Of a DNA stretch of 64,000 nucleotides, positions 1 to 13,000 are shown in pieces. The translations under genes and the position numbers were made by a program. Source of the stretch: Euonymus europaeus (lineage: Eukaryota > Streptophyta > Magnoliopsida > Celastrales > Celastraceae); the NCBI GenBank assembly GCA_963580455.1, contig OY756970.1, positions 16,244,001 through 16,308,000 of the forward strand, given 5' to 3'. Within the stretch, counting starts at the first letter, position 1. Every line of letters begins with the position of its first letter. Below the pieces are notes generated by a model that saw only the letters and a list, made by a program, of their open reading frames with translations, did no database searches and was not told where the DNA came from.

Positions 1-1035
1 ACAATATTGATATTAATATTGGGTGTAGAAATACTTGTACTTATTTTCCGGATAGAGATGTGACAGCAGATGATCTAGTTTACCAGGGATTCTCTCCTAT
101 CCTGTAAAAGTAGATTTTTTTCTCTTCTAATATTTCAGGCCTTTTTTGCCGTTTAATTTGTACACAGATTGTATGTGTGTGATTTGTCTGATGCACGTGG
201 AAAGCCGAAGGTAAAAAAATCTTTTCCATATGGTTTTCATTACAATAAATCAGTCAATGAAATAGGGAGATGATAATGCCAACGATATATATAACTTCAC
301 GTCTGTGGGTGTACATAAATGGGTTTGTTTATTATATTATGATAATAATTTGGTGTTTGTGTTGATACCCATCTTCCATTTTCTTCAGTTTCTTGCTTCT
401 TTCGGCCACCATTATCTCCCCTTTCTTCTTCCTCTCTGTAAGCATTTTTTTTCCTTTGGTTTTTTTTATTTTCCTTTGCTGCTCTTGTTGCAGGTACCAA
501 AATCTTTGATTGCATGGGAGTTCTATAATTTTTCTTTCTGTTTGTGTAGTGGGATGTGATATTGGGTTTCTTTTTTTCTTCTTCTATTGGGTGATCTGGG
601 TATCTCAGTTTGGGAGATGTTTCGATTCAGTTTTCTCTAGCACTATCTTTTTGTTTAATGATCAATCGATCATACCCTTTAGTGGGTTTACTTCCTAGTT
701 GTCAGAATGAAGTGCATGCATTGACTGATTTTAACTACGAATTGGGTTTGCACAACCTTGTTTAATGAATTTCAAATTGTAATTTTGGATAACTGTACAA
801 AGATTACATTGTTGGGCAATCAACGTTCATTAATGCTTGCCTTTGTATATATTTCTTCTGGTGTTTTTTTTTTAGATGATTAATAGTGTATTGATGCTCA
901 TTGCTTCTTGAAACCTTTCAGTCTGACCACAATGTTGATCTCTTTGATGTTTGATTTTTGAAAATTCTCTCCTACTGAGATTTTGGTGCCTTTTCCCCGT
1001 GTTCTTTAACCTTGAAGTTGTTACTTGTTGAAAGA
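1..1035 (+). promoter_or_regulatory. Upstream region and probable 5' UTR of the 6-phosphogluconolactonase gene
   Basis: I see no protein-coding exon here. The stretch is T-rich, especially at 400-600 and 840-870, which fits a plant promoter followed by a leader containing a 5' UTR intron. A possible intron runs from the GTAAGC near 438 to the TTGCAG near 488-493, but transcript data would be needed to confirm it. The short open frames on either strand consist of low-complexity Phe/Leu or Lys/Glu runs and are not credible genes. The first bases could hold the end of a neighbouring gene beyond the left edge; I could not recognise one. Confidence 0.4.
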
Positions 1036-2673
1036 ATGGCTCATTCTGGGGTTCATGAAGATAGAGGACAGTTGAGGATTTATGAGAGTTTGCATGAGCT
1101 TGGGACTTATTTGGCTGACTATGTTGCTGAATTATCCGAGGCTTCAGTAAAGGAGCATGGTGTCTTTGCCGTAGCCTTATCTGGTGGTTCTGTCATTAGC
1201 TTAATTGGGTATCTTATACCTTCCTTCTATATGTTTGACGTTTTTCACTCTATATTTTTGGTGTATTTGTTAAGATTTATGTTTGTGACCAGGAAACTCT
1301 GTGAGGCTCCTTATAAGAAGACTGTCGATTGGGCTAAATGGTATATATTTTGGGTGGATGAACGCGTAGTGGCGAAAAATCATGTTGATAGCAACTATAA
1401 GGTCGCAAAGGATGGCCTTCTTTCCAAGGTTTGTTCATTCATTTTCTCATTTATGCGGTGGCTCTTCCTTTTGGTCTTAATACTATAGGATGTTAGCACT
1501 AATAGGGAATTGAGTGTCAGAACTGCTTTTTCTTTCAAACAAACGATTTATTCATTGGCGTGCATGCCAGTGCCAGATCTTATCACCTCCTTGCCATTGG
1601 TGCTGGTACGATTCAATTTCTGGATTTCGCTCTTGTGGATAGCTAGATTGCGATTATCGTTGAGTACTAAATCTCATCATTGAACGACCTTCTTTGTGTG
1701 GTAAAACAATTAAAGGTGATACGGATTGCATACTTTTAACAGCCTCTATAGATATTCTTAGAATGTTTTTCTACTTAATCCTGATTGCCAACCCTTGATT
1801 CTACGTTTTTGCTGGTCTTTCACATTGTAATTGACGGTAATAATTGCCAATAGAAGTAGCCTCTCCCCGCTCTCTTCTACTCTTCAGATGGAAGGGGGGA
1901 ATTAGTGAAGTCTGCTTCAAGGACTTCCTTCCTAGAATTTAAACTCGAAGTCTAGCTTATGGAGCACGATTTGTGGGCTTCATTTTTTTACTAGATAGGC
2001 GGATCCTCAGTCACCTTTGCATATCTTATGCTGCTGACAATTAATTAGTTACTGAAAGGTACATGTTTTAGTTTCGGTTTCAGCTCAGTCAGGAACCAGA
2101 CGGATTTGTTGCCATTTTTACTTTCATTCCGGTTCGCCATCTATTAAAATTTATCATGAATGTCACATAATGTGCTAGCAGGTACCAATAGTACCCAGCC
2201 ATGTGTATTCCATCAATGATTCTGTTTCAGCAGAGGAGGCCGCCAATGAATATGAGTTTGTCATCCGACAGTTGGTGAAAAAACGGACTGTCAGTGTGTC
2301 TGATATCAGTGACTGCCCCAAGTTTGATCTCATTCTCCTGGGAATGGGACCAGATGGACATGTTGCCTCACTGTTTCCCGGGCAGTCGGTGCTTGATGAG
2401 AAATTTGAATGGGTAACTTTCATCACCAATTCCCCTAAGCCACCTCCCGAGAGGATCACATTTACTTTACCTGTCATTAACTCGGCATCAAATGTGGCAG
2501 TAGTTGCCACAGGTGAGAGCAAGGCAGAGGCTGTCCACTTGGCGATAGATAGTTTGGGAAGCAACGACCCATTATTGCCTGCGCGGATGGTCAAACCAAC
2601 TAAAGGGAAGTTGGTCTGGTTTCTGGACAAGCCAGCAGCAGCGAAGCTTGACGGTTCTCAATTTTCAAACTAG
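1036..2673 (+). CDS. PGL: 6-phosphogluconolactonase, cytosolic type, three exons
   Basis: Catalyses hydrolysis of 6-phosphogluconolactone to 6-phosphogluconate, the second step of the oxidative pentose phosphate pathway. Exons at 1036-1208, 1293-1428 and 2182-2673 join in frame to 266 aa. Family motifs are visible in order: ALSGGS near residue 50, the block [18 protein letters not shown] spanning the exon 2 start, [20 protein letters not shown], then [19 protein letters not shown] and [10 protein letters not shown] in exon 3. The length matches plant PGL1/2-type proteins. There is no N-terminal extension for a plastid transit peptide, so the product is probably cytosolic, although some plant forms reach peroxisomes or plastids. 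The start was chosen at the ATG giving [12 protein letters not shown], since an upstream in-frame TTG is not a plausible plant start. Introns are 84 and 753 bp, both GT-AG. No lesion was seen. Confidence 0.93.
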
Positions 2674-4026
2674 GGTCGAGTTCAGTTTTCCTTAGTGTGA
2701 GTTTGTATATAATGGAGGGATTCTACACCTGTGGATCCTTTATCTTCCACTAGTTAATGCTGTTCTCCTTTATCTCTTATTGCCTGCTTTCCATTTTGGC
2801 TTTTCTTCCTCTCCCTCAGGGAGTTGGGGAAGCGTGATTATCCTTTCTATCAGAAAAGAGGTTAATAAAGATCATGCCTCAATGCAGAATACCTCATTGT
2901 TCTGTTTCTTTCAGGAGCACCAAAGAACAGACACTAGATTTAGGCAGGTAACCGTCCGGTTTGAGTATTGAAAACGAGCCCTTTTGTTCACAGTTCTTTT
3001 GTAATTCAAAATGCGATCGTCAGAATCTTACAGCAAGCCGAGGTAGAAAATGATGTTCAAGTCCCAATAACCTACCTGGATTATGTGTGCATTCTTTTCG
3101 ATGGGAAGGATAAAAGGAGAACTTTTTGTTGTTTTACAAGCTCGGATGTAACAATATTTTCATATGTTGTTTAATGTTCAGTGCAAGTATGAACTCCGCA
3201 CCAACTTCGAAACTTCAATTTCAACCATTGGTGAAGTTTACTGGCCTCACAACAACCTCATTATCACTGGCACTCTCCTGACCTGAGCCAAATCCTGTAC
3301 ACCTTTCCTTCTAGATATAACAGCTAATGGATGCTCACCATTAGCTACTGGTTGCTTAGTATCAGTTACCTGTTTCCATATTCTCAAATTCTGAACCAAG
3401 GAACCGAATTTTACCAATTATTTTTTTGGAAAAAAGGTTTTAACAAGGACAATTGCAATGCTTCCGAGTTGCTCTTATTGAATTTGACTGACGCACTCCC
3501 ACCCTCAGTACAATAAAGTACAATAGTAACTCGGCCCGTCAGACCCACGCTATAATCTCAGCTCGTGCTCGACTGAAAATTGGCGTGGCCACAAAATAAA
3601 AGCATGACCTGCCAAATTGCAACATAACCTATATTTGTATTACTCGTATTGATCTACACTTCAGTAGATAATTCTAGGTTGGCGAACTCATAGTGTAGCA
3701 TGCAAGAGAATGGGAGAAACAAAGAAGTCGTCTCTTTCCCTCATATTTGCTAATTGCTAGGGAAGGAACAAAAAAAATTATTCACGGGGGCAGACAACTA
3801 TCAGAAAAAGCATGGTGGTGATATTTAATCTGCAAAATTGCTCAACAAGAGAATAGATCAAATTCACCAGCAACTACATATCCACTTTCACTAGCGAAAA
3901 AAATGATATGAAAAGAAAGAACCTATACACAGGCAGCAGAAAAATAGCAAATGTCCAGGCCATTCAGGGAACTTCTCCTCTGTACTAATATGTCACAAGT
4001 AATATATATATATATATATATATATA
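2674..4026. other. Convergent intergenic region between the PGL and FYR/WD40 genes
   Basis: This holds the PGL 3' UTR (right after 2673) and the 3' UTR of the convergent minus-strand gene that ends at 4027. A run of about ten TA units sits at 4003-4026, directly behind the stop codon of the minus-strand gene. No exon-like coding was found; the short plus-strand frames at 2780-3516 have no recognisable motifs. Confidence 0.5.
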
Positions 4027-7000
4027 TCAAGAAAATGAAGATAAACCCTTTTGTGACTCATGAAAAACAAGCAGCTGACATCCTTCACTAGCAACTGCTA
4101 AGACATTTGAACTCGAATCATCTGTAGCGATACAAGAAATGCTGCCACCTAATATCATTGCAAAATAAATCAGTGAAATTACTACACAATAACTTGACTA
4201 AGAAGAGCTGCTATCAAACACTGTCTCTCAATTAAATTTCTAAACAAATTTGATGACTCAGTGCTTCAGTTGGAATGCTGTGCAAGCCCAACAGAATTCC
4301 TCTACAATAAACAGCATGATCCATTGATCAGTGTTTGTAGAACAAACCACCAAGAAAGGGGAAAACAGAAAAACTTCAAAAAAAAACCTTAAAAGAAAGC
4401 AAGCAATCTTGAAAATCCCGGGGGTCAATGCTAGTTGTAAAATCATGGGAATGAACTATTAACTACGATATTCTAAGAACAGGCCAAAAACATGGAAAAT
4501 GAAGCCAAAACTAGAAAAGCAGCTTTCCTTGTTCAAAAGGAATTAAAAAACAAAATAAATTTTAATAAATAATGAAAAATCACTTCCCTGTCTGTCAAGG
4601 TACCATCCCATTATGACACAAATATTGAGTTTCTCAATCTAGTTTCCCTAATCATATCAGTGGAGGTTAGTGATGCAGAATATAGATTGATCAAGTGGAA
4701 GACTACACGAGTTTTTATGAATCATATCATCCGAGCCTTTATCCCAAAAGTTTGGGATTGGCTACATGAGTATGACAAAATCAAAGGAAATCTACTACAT
4801 GCGAAACCCTATTGCATAGTCTATTTAAATTTTTGTTTGGCAAAGAGGTCTCAAAGGAATACTTTTTGATTTTTATTTGTTATATATAACTCGGGAGGAA
4901 ATTTAAAAAAATTTCAAAGCTTTAATTTATTTATGCTTTAGTTTCTTAAAGACGACAATTTTTATTTTTTTTTTGACAAAGAGGACAAAATTGTTGTGGA
5001 AGATGTCAAAATGGAGTGTGGTTACAACCACCACAAGCAAGAATGTGTACCGTGATTTTGAAGCTACGCAAGTTTCAGATTATGGTTTGAGAGAAAGGGA
5101 CTATTAGACATTATGTTGGGTTGTGTAGTGTAGCTTTTCAGATGCATATGATGTTTCGGCTTTGGAGTTGAGGAACCATCAATCACAGACATCACATCAA
5201 ACAACAATTAAGCAATGTCATCATGAAATTGTTCTATCCAAGAGTAGCCTGGGCATCATCTTAATACCATTGATCTGCAATCAGCTAATTGCTAGTTCTT
5301 CATTCTAATGAATTTCCCGGACCTTTTGAGGAAAATTCTTAGAGCATTAGTTTACCACACTCCACTTACAGAATGCAGCCAATATTAGATGTTCATCACA
5401 CAAAATTATCTGACCTCTCCCTCCACTTAAAAAGCATGACCATCCCCCATCATAATAAATAAGCTTGCAAATTCAAGAACTTCAAATGAAATGATTTCTA
5501 AAATAGCATTCTATTTCCCAAACATACTAAAACATTCATCAAAAAGACTAAGCTAAAACATAAGGGCAGTAATAAACTAATAATCTTAGAAATTGCACAA
5601 ATCTTTCAAGTTGTGCAAGGCATTCTCCTCATAACCCCAACTCCCTTCCCCTTCCCAAAATAAAAGAAAAGAATTAGAGGTGTTCATGAATTGACCTTGG
5701 CAAAAAATTTCAAAACAAAACCAAACTAAGTTAAAAACTTAAAAAAAAGTTATCTTTTGTCTACTTTATAGAGTTCTTAAATATATATAAAGGTTGTATG
5801 TTTTGGTTTGCTTAACTAGTTATTGAAGGTTAATCCAGTTTGCTACGAGTTAAGATGGAACGGAATTGCGCCAATTTTGCTCAAGTTCAAGCACAACTCT
5901 GAAAAGAGCATGTGGCATGAACAATACACAAACTAACAAGTTGGAAGAAAAATTCCCATACTGAATTATTGATTCCTAGATGATAATGTCTAGTGGGCCG
6001 AAAAAAAATGGTCAGTTATTTGTGGAATTAGTGTGTTTAAATGTACACAAATAATCGTACCCCATGTTTTATATCCACACACCAAATCAATGAAAAATGC
6101 ACAGCCAAGATTGAAGCATACCTTTGAAGTGATGCAAAGAACCCAGTTTACATCCCGTAGACAATTCCCACATATACACAAGTCCATCACATGTACCAAT
6201 GATCCCACGACCAGCAGAAACACCAATTACCATAGTTCTGCACAATATATTTCAGAATTCAAACTCATAGCAAATGAAATTCTTGGATCTAATCCTCAAA
6301 AACGTCAAGAAATTCAAATAAACTACACAGCACCAAGATATGCCATATTTACACCTTTTGACAATCATTAGGATCTCAAATGCATTTAGCATTCAATTTA
6401 TTGTTTATTAATGCAAGGTATACAGTAAAACAATTTCCCTCAATTGTTTACAACTGCTTTTTGCCTAACCAAGCAGTCGGCTAGAAGCATAATTAATAAC
6501 AATGAGTCACTGATTAAGAGGTGTTCCCAAGTCTGAATCAAAACTTTCTCTTGATATGCTGCATGCATGTAATAGAAATCTATCTATCTATCCCTCAATA
6601 GTGACATTCATGGCAAAACAATCAAGTAATATTTAACAGTTACAATGAAAACAAAGAAGTTTATAACAAAGCAAACCAAACAGAACACATGCTCGAAACA
6701 ATTCACATTTTGCATGGTTTTTTTGAAAGAGATGGGAAGCACCTTGGATCCAACGCACTGCCAAAGATCACCATATTTTTCACAAGTAGAGCAAGCCTCC
6801 AACATCGTACTGAATTTGCTTGACAATTTCTTGCCTCAAAGCCATGTTGAGCATAAGAATCATGGGCAGTTGAAATTAGAAGCCACACGGCAACATCTTC
6901 CCCATCTGCTGGTGGAGAGTTATGCCCCTCACCGTGACCTGAGATGCACATATTTGTTGCAGCCATGACCCCATCAATGTGATCCTCCATTGTAGAATTA

Positions 7001-10000
7001 CTGATAAAACAGTGTTTGCTTTCCCAACTGATTAAACAGATTGGAAATATTTGAAAAACTGAAGCACTTGGAGAAGAAAACCTTGACACAGAGGTTCGTT
7101 TTGAAATATCCCTACAGAAGACGAAGTGTCAATTATGTATTATCTCCTTCATTTTGGACAAAAAGGGGGAAATACATATTACGAGAAGTCAAATAATAAC
7201 TCTAAGATATTAGCAGGTGAAAAGCACAAAAAAGTTTGCAGAACAAATGAAAACATCAAGAAAGGAGAGGAGAATATAAACAGAGAACTTCAGATCTATT
7301 GCAACGTGTATTTTTTTTTTCATTTGCATGTTTAATTTTGATCCATTGTAACTTTAAAGTGTCTTCAAATTTTTACATAAACTGCTACAACAGAGTGAAG
7401 AAATTTTATATAACATGTAAAGCTATGGGGTAACCAGAAGAACAAAAATCTATTGGGCTTCATCTATGTTGAAGTTCAAAATTAACAACAAAGAAAAAAC
7501 TACTGCCAATCTTCAAAATCAGTTAACAATTTAAAGTCTCCATTGAGAATCCATATCAGCATGACAAGGGATACATCAAATTATTCTAAAGTTCAAATTG
7601 CTTACCAACAATTCAAGAGCACATGGGTTTTCTGATAAAAGAATTCCATGCTCTTTAAGTGGATCTAGAATTCTAGATAACATAATTCATAAAGTTACAG
7701 TGGGGAAACCAAGAAAAGAATAAGAAAATGCTATGATTGATCTACTTCAATATTAGATGACTTAAATCAGAGAAATGTGATATAGAAGCTTTTGCAATTC
7801 TCATTAAGAACGAAAGACCATATAGAAACCCAGCGTGTGCGATACAAAGAAACTTTGAAATGATAAGCAGTAGATACAAACCATTGTAGCTAAATATTCA
7901 TACCATATAGTAAATTTGCCAAAACCATTGTGACCAATGACAAGAGAAGCGCACTTAGGAATTCTCTTCAACTCCACAATTGAAGGTGATAAGCAATCAT
8001 TAGATGGTATGGAAAACTCTTCTGTTGCTGTACTGCAACAATAAAGAGGGGAAATATAAATTAGTTGGATTAGTGGCCATGAAGTTGAAATCAGCAAATT
8101 CAATTTTAAGTTATTAACCCATTAGCAAAGTGGCAGGTACAGTGGGGACAACCAGATTCAAAGATTAAGACCCCATCAAAGAAGACAAACCCATGAAGAC
8201 AGATTAAGCTCTTGTCAACTCATGTACAGCTTTCAAATTTGAGCAGCAGATGCTGCATAAATATTTGTAGACATTGATAATCCATATCAACACAAACAAT
8301 GCCATGATAGACACAACTCACTACCTGTCAAACAAAAAAATCAGAAATCCCTATGGAAAAGGTATATTTTGCAATTAAGGAAAAATCACAAAAAGGTGAT
8401 ACATGTGAATGGTGAGCCTATCATAGGACAAAAATACCTGCATTCAAGCATTTATGACTCCACTTACTAAATAAGCAACCAATGCTTCTAGCATCTGATT
8501 TCAGATTGCACGGGTGCAAGCCATGTTCGAGGCCAATGTAGGCAGTTCAATTACATTCAACACAACATAATTAAGTGGAAGCAATTCATGAATCATGATA
8601 TAAATAAAAGAAAGAAGGCTTTACCTCCATGTTGAATTCATGGCCCAAATTTGTAGTCTTCCACTCTCACCAACAGCAATGAGATGACTAGGTTCACATG
8701 CCAATATAAGCAGCACATTTTCCACTGTTTCCAATTTCGTCACAACTGAAACATAACCAGCCTTTATTTGCACAATCTTCACAGCATTGTCCTCAAAACA
8801 ATGTGATGAACATGTTGAGCACAAACAATCCAGTTTCCCTTCCCTGAAGCATTTATGGGAAATTAAACTCATAATTTTACCACTCCAAAAAATTTCTGCA
8901 TAATATAAAGCTGAAGTAGTCAACCTGCAGTACGGTGTTCTTATACTGTCAAGTAAAACAATGCACTGCCCATCTGGAGTGAACTGCAAAACTGATCTTT
9001 CATGTATAATCTATGAATCGAAACAAAAGAAATTAAAAAAAAAGGCAAGTAAATAAATCATAGACAAGCCAATGAAGAAATTAAGGGGAAAAAGCCAGAA
9101 TAACTGAGATATGCAAAGTTCCAAAAAAATAATACCTACCTCTTTGTCAGAGTTTTCTATTGACGATGGCAGTGTTACCGATGTCTGACCAACAAAAGAA
9201 GGGAATCCTAACTCAGATTCTTTAGTAGTTAACTCATAATAAAACAGGGTTTTGCTTTTATCCTCAGGATGGCCACATAAAACACAAACGTAGATGCTAT
9301 TCCCTTTTGTTCTCAACAACAAAGATATAACAGGCAAAGGGTGCAAATAGCATCCAACGAGGTCAACTTTTCCCTCTAGTTCATTTTTAAGCTCCAGTTT
9401 ACTACTAAGTTCCAAATCCAAACTTCTATGAATTTCACCAGCAACAGACATGCTACTGGCTGACCCCTGTTTCTGAAATGATGGGGAAGTTTCAAGCTCT
9501 AGTTTACTATGATGTGAAACATTCAATAGTTTGGAATCTATTGTAGTCTTTTCTACTTGTAGACCATGGGATCGTTCCCCAAACATCACTTCAGCACCAA
9601 ATATATAGTCTGTATAAGGTTTGTCAGTACTAGTAATTTGGTGACTTTCAAATGCGCAAGGTGATTCCATTTTTTCAAGGACTGGGCCATCATCAAAGTT
9701 TCTGCACTTACTACTGGCCGCAAGTGGAGCTCTGAAATTTCCCGTTACACCATCTTTGTTCCGAAGTTTCTTTCTAGCATATACTTTGGATGGAAGTTCA
9801 GTTAAAGATGCACGGTTCATTTCAGCAACCTCTATTTCAACATGTAAATTTTTCCTTGGTGATTGGATAGAAGTTTCCATACACTTGGCATTCACACCAT
9901 TTTGATCAATACCTGTAGAAACATAACCAGCCTATGCATTAGAAGATAATTCTTAACAAAAAACAAAACCTAGGATATGGAAGTCTGAAACTTTTATCTG

Positions 10001-13000
10001 TAGACAGAATTCCCTTCATTTTCCCTATTTTGGTATTTTTACCATAAATATCCATCTCTTGCAAAAGCTGATAAACATGCTCTTTCTAAATAGGAGGCAC
10101 CAATATAGACTCGTACCGGTAACTTATGGGTAGTAATATGGGTGCTTCCCTTATGCAAATGCTAAGTGAGTACTAAAGATATAGTTACAGGAAAATTTGG
10201 GTTTAATTACCTTCAGTAGATTCTGGTGCGCACTTGAGCTCTTTTTCGTCAGAATGGATATCAATGTCTCCCATCTTTTCTTTTAAATTAGAACAAACAG
10301 ACTGGTCCTGGTTTCCTTCGTATAGACATATCTTTTGCGGAGAAACAAGACCTGAAAAAGTACCAGACATCAGTACATCAGCCTTGATATGTCTTTCACT
10401 CATTGTCATGTGCACTTCATCATTGCAGAAATTTTCTTTATCCTCACAAGTTTCAACATGACAGATTGGTAACTCCTTGATATCTGTACTAACAAACTGT
10501 TCCTCAGTATTGGGATGATTGTCATTATAGCAACTAGTTTGATTAGCACTTCTGAAAGAAATTTCTAGCTGGTCAGCATGATATATGGACTGATCATCCT
10601 CATAACTGTCAAGAACAACTGACTTCGTATGTTCGAAAACAGGGACAACTGAATCAAAATCTATAGTAGAAGGCTGAGCATCAGTGAAGTATCTAGGTTT
10701 TTCATTTCCCTTCTCAGATGTTGGCCTACAGGTAATACACTCCAAGGGGGTGGCGGACTTCTTTTTGTTTTTTGGATTCTTCATGAGCAATGGAATCGCT
10801 TGAGGGAGCCAGGCTGTCATCATTAACTTAACCATATCCTGGTCAACTGAATCCGAACCGCCCTTTCCAGAACTCATATTTGAAACAGGTGTGCCTACTT
10901 CTTCATGTGATTCAGTCACCTGTGATTCAGAAAAAACTATATCACCTTCATTGATTTCCAGCTTCGCACTGCAAGTAATTTGATCCCTTATTCTTGGAGC
11001 AAAATTCATAGTATCTGCATTAAATTACCATAAGCTGTGAATGACAGAATAATCAAACTTCACCTACAATGGACACCAACAGCTTGGGCAATCAAAACTA
11101 GCCAGACTAGCATGCAAATGTGGACAAGTTAAGGAATACCTTGCCCAGAATCTAAGGTGTCAGGGGCACAAAGATTCATATCACAGAAACCAGTAGAGTT
11201 TTGGGGAACTGGCTCATCTCCATCTTCATCTCCCATTGCTAATGGAGAACTGAACTCTTGCAGATCAACATTTTGTGGCCTATATAACTGTTAGAACTTA
11301 GAAATTAAGAACATTTCTTGATTCTTGAAATATATTAATTCTACAAAAATATATATGTCAAAAGTAATCATCCTCCGCATTATCATACTGAAGCAAATAA
11401 AAGAAAGCATACATACATCACAGGACTCAATGTAAGAGTCATCAACTCTAAAGATTCAGGGGAGCAGTTCGTAACTTCTTACATATAATAAATAGAAGAA
11501 AGCATACAAACATCACAGGGTTCCATGTAAGAGTAGTCTAATCTACAAGTTTAGGCCAATAGTTCTTACAGGTTTTTCCTCTGTACTGGTATTGTTGCCT
11601 GCACTAGTAAATCTGAACTTTCCTGAACTAGCAACCCCATTCTCATCAACAATGGGAAGAGCTTTCACTTTATGACGATCAGAAATAATAAAAGATTTCA
11701 AAGGCAAAACATCCACGGATGAGAAATGACATCCTTCGTCAACTACTGACTTCAGGAGCACAGATGCTGGAAATGTGCCTTCATTTCCACACATTTCACC
11801 CTCCTTAATTGAGGATGGCGAACAAGAGGAACTACATTGCTCATGATTCCTCTGAGTTCCATGTATTGGGTGTGAGTTTTCTTGAGGTTTGGATCTTTTC
11901 AGGAGAGTAACTGCCTTTGACATCATGATTTCAGGTCTCACACTTCTCTTTCCTGTAATCCTTGGTATTGCTGAGTATGGAAGTAAATTGGGGTATGTAC
12001 AAGCATCTACGCATCGATTATCATGCTCATCTGTTGAAGTCGCATTGCAGAAACTGGAATATAGCAAGCTCTGTTCTGTTGTTCCACTGACATTTGCTAC
12101 AAGTTCCCGAAGTAATCTCTGGACTAAAGGATTCTTGAAACCAAAAAACTGCACAATGCATGCAAAAAAAAAGGAATATGATTTAGCATAGTACAATTCA
12201 TGCTTTTAGTATCCACATACATCAGCAACGCATGGCCAATAAATTATTACATAACATGATAGACAGAAGTCATGAGTTAAAAAAACTACGAGCCTGCGAT
12301 ATCATCCAAATTGCAAGCAACTCAAATTTCAAAAACATCTGCAATTCTGAGATAGGACTTCCGCAATGTACTCTTCAAGGGTGTTATACTCACTGATTAA
12401 GCTAAAATTCTGGTCACATGTTTTGTCTTGGTTATGATTACTGCCTTAGTGTAACTTGAATGAATATTGAGGAAATCATATTTCAGAAATCAAAAGCTTA
12501 CAAACAAAGCAAAATTAATGTATAATAAAATAATTGGACCAGGAAGATTATGGAAGCATCAAAACAAATTTGGTTATGCCAAATTACTTCAAACCAAAAA
12601 TAAAATGTCCAGTACTTCTTTTCTGGCAGATAATGTTTGGGAGCGGAAAGAATGCATTACTTGCATGAAAATTATCCAATAAAAATAAAAATAAAAATGT
12701 ATTTCCTTATATGTGACTCTACGAAAGCTATATATTGATATTGTTCCCTAAATGAAGGATCAGTTCCATTAGCTATGTGCAATAAGTAACAGAAGCTACA
12801 GAAGGAGTGATTTCTTGGGGACTCAAAAATGTCATAGCTTGCATAAGAGGCTCCTTGACTCCCTTGATATACATCAGTGCAGCCATGACAAGAACATACC
12901 ACCACATGGGTGCTTGTCAGGCTTATGTCTTGACTCAAGAACAGAGCTGTAAGTTTTATAGAACACTCTAGGACCTACCTCTGCACCATCTATCTTGCAT

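Noticed and set aside
2175..2630. 151-codon open frame on the minus strand opposite PGL exon 3
   Set aside because: It mirrors a well-supported exon and has no motifs; open only because of the codon composition of the sense gene.
3996..4026. Possible CRISPR or satellite signal from TA runs, here and in other microsatellites
   Set aside because: Simple dinucleotide repeats without spacers; no array-like structure exists anywhere in the window.
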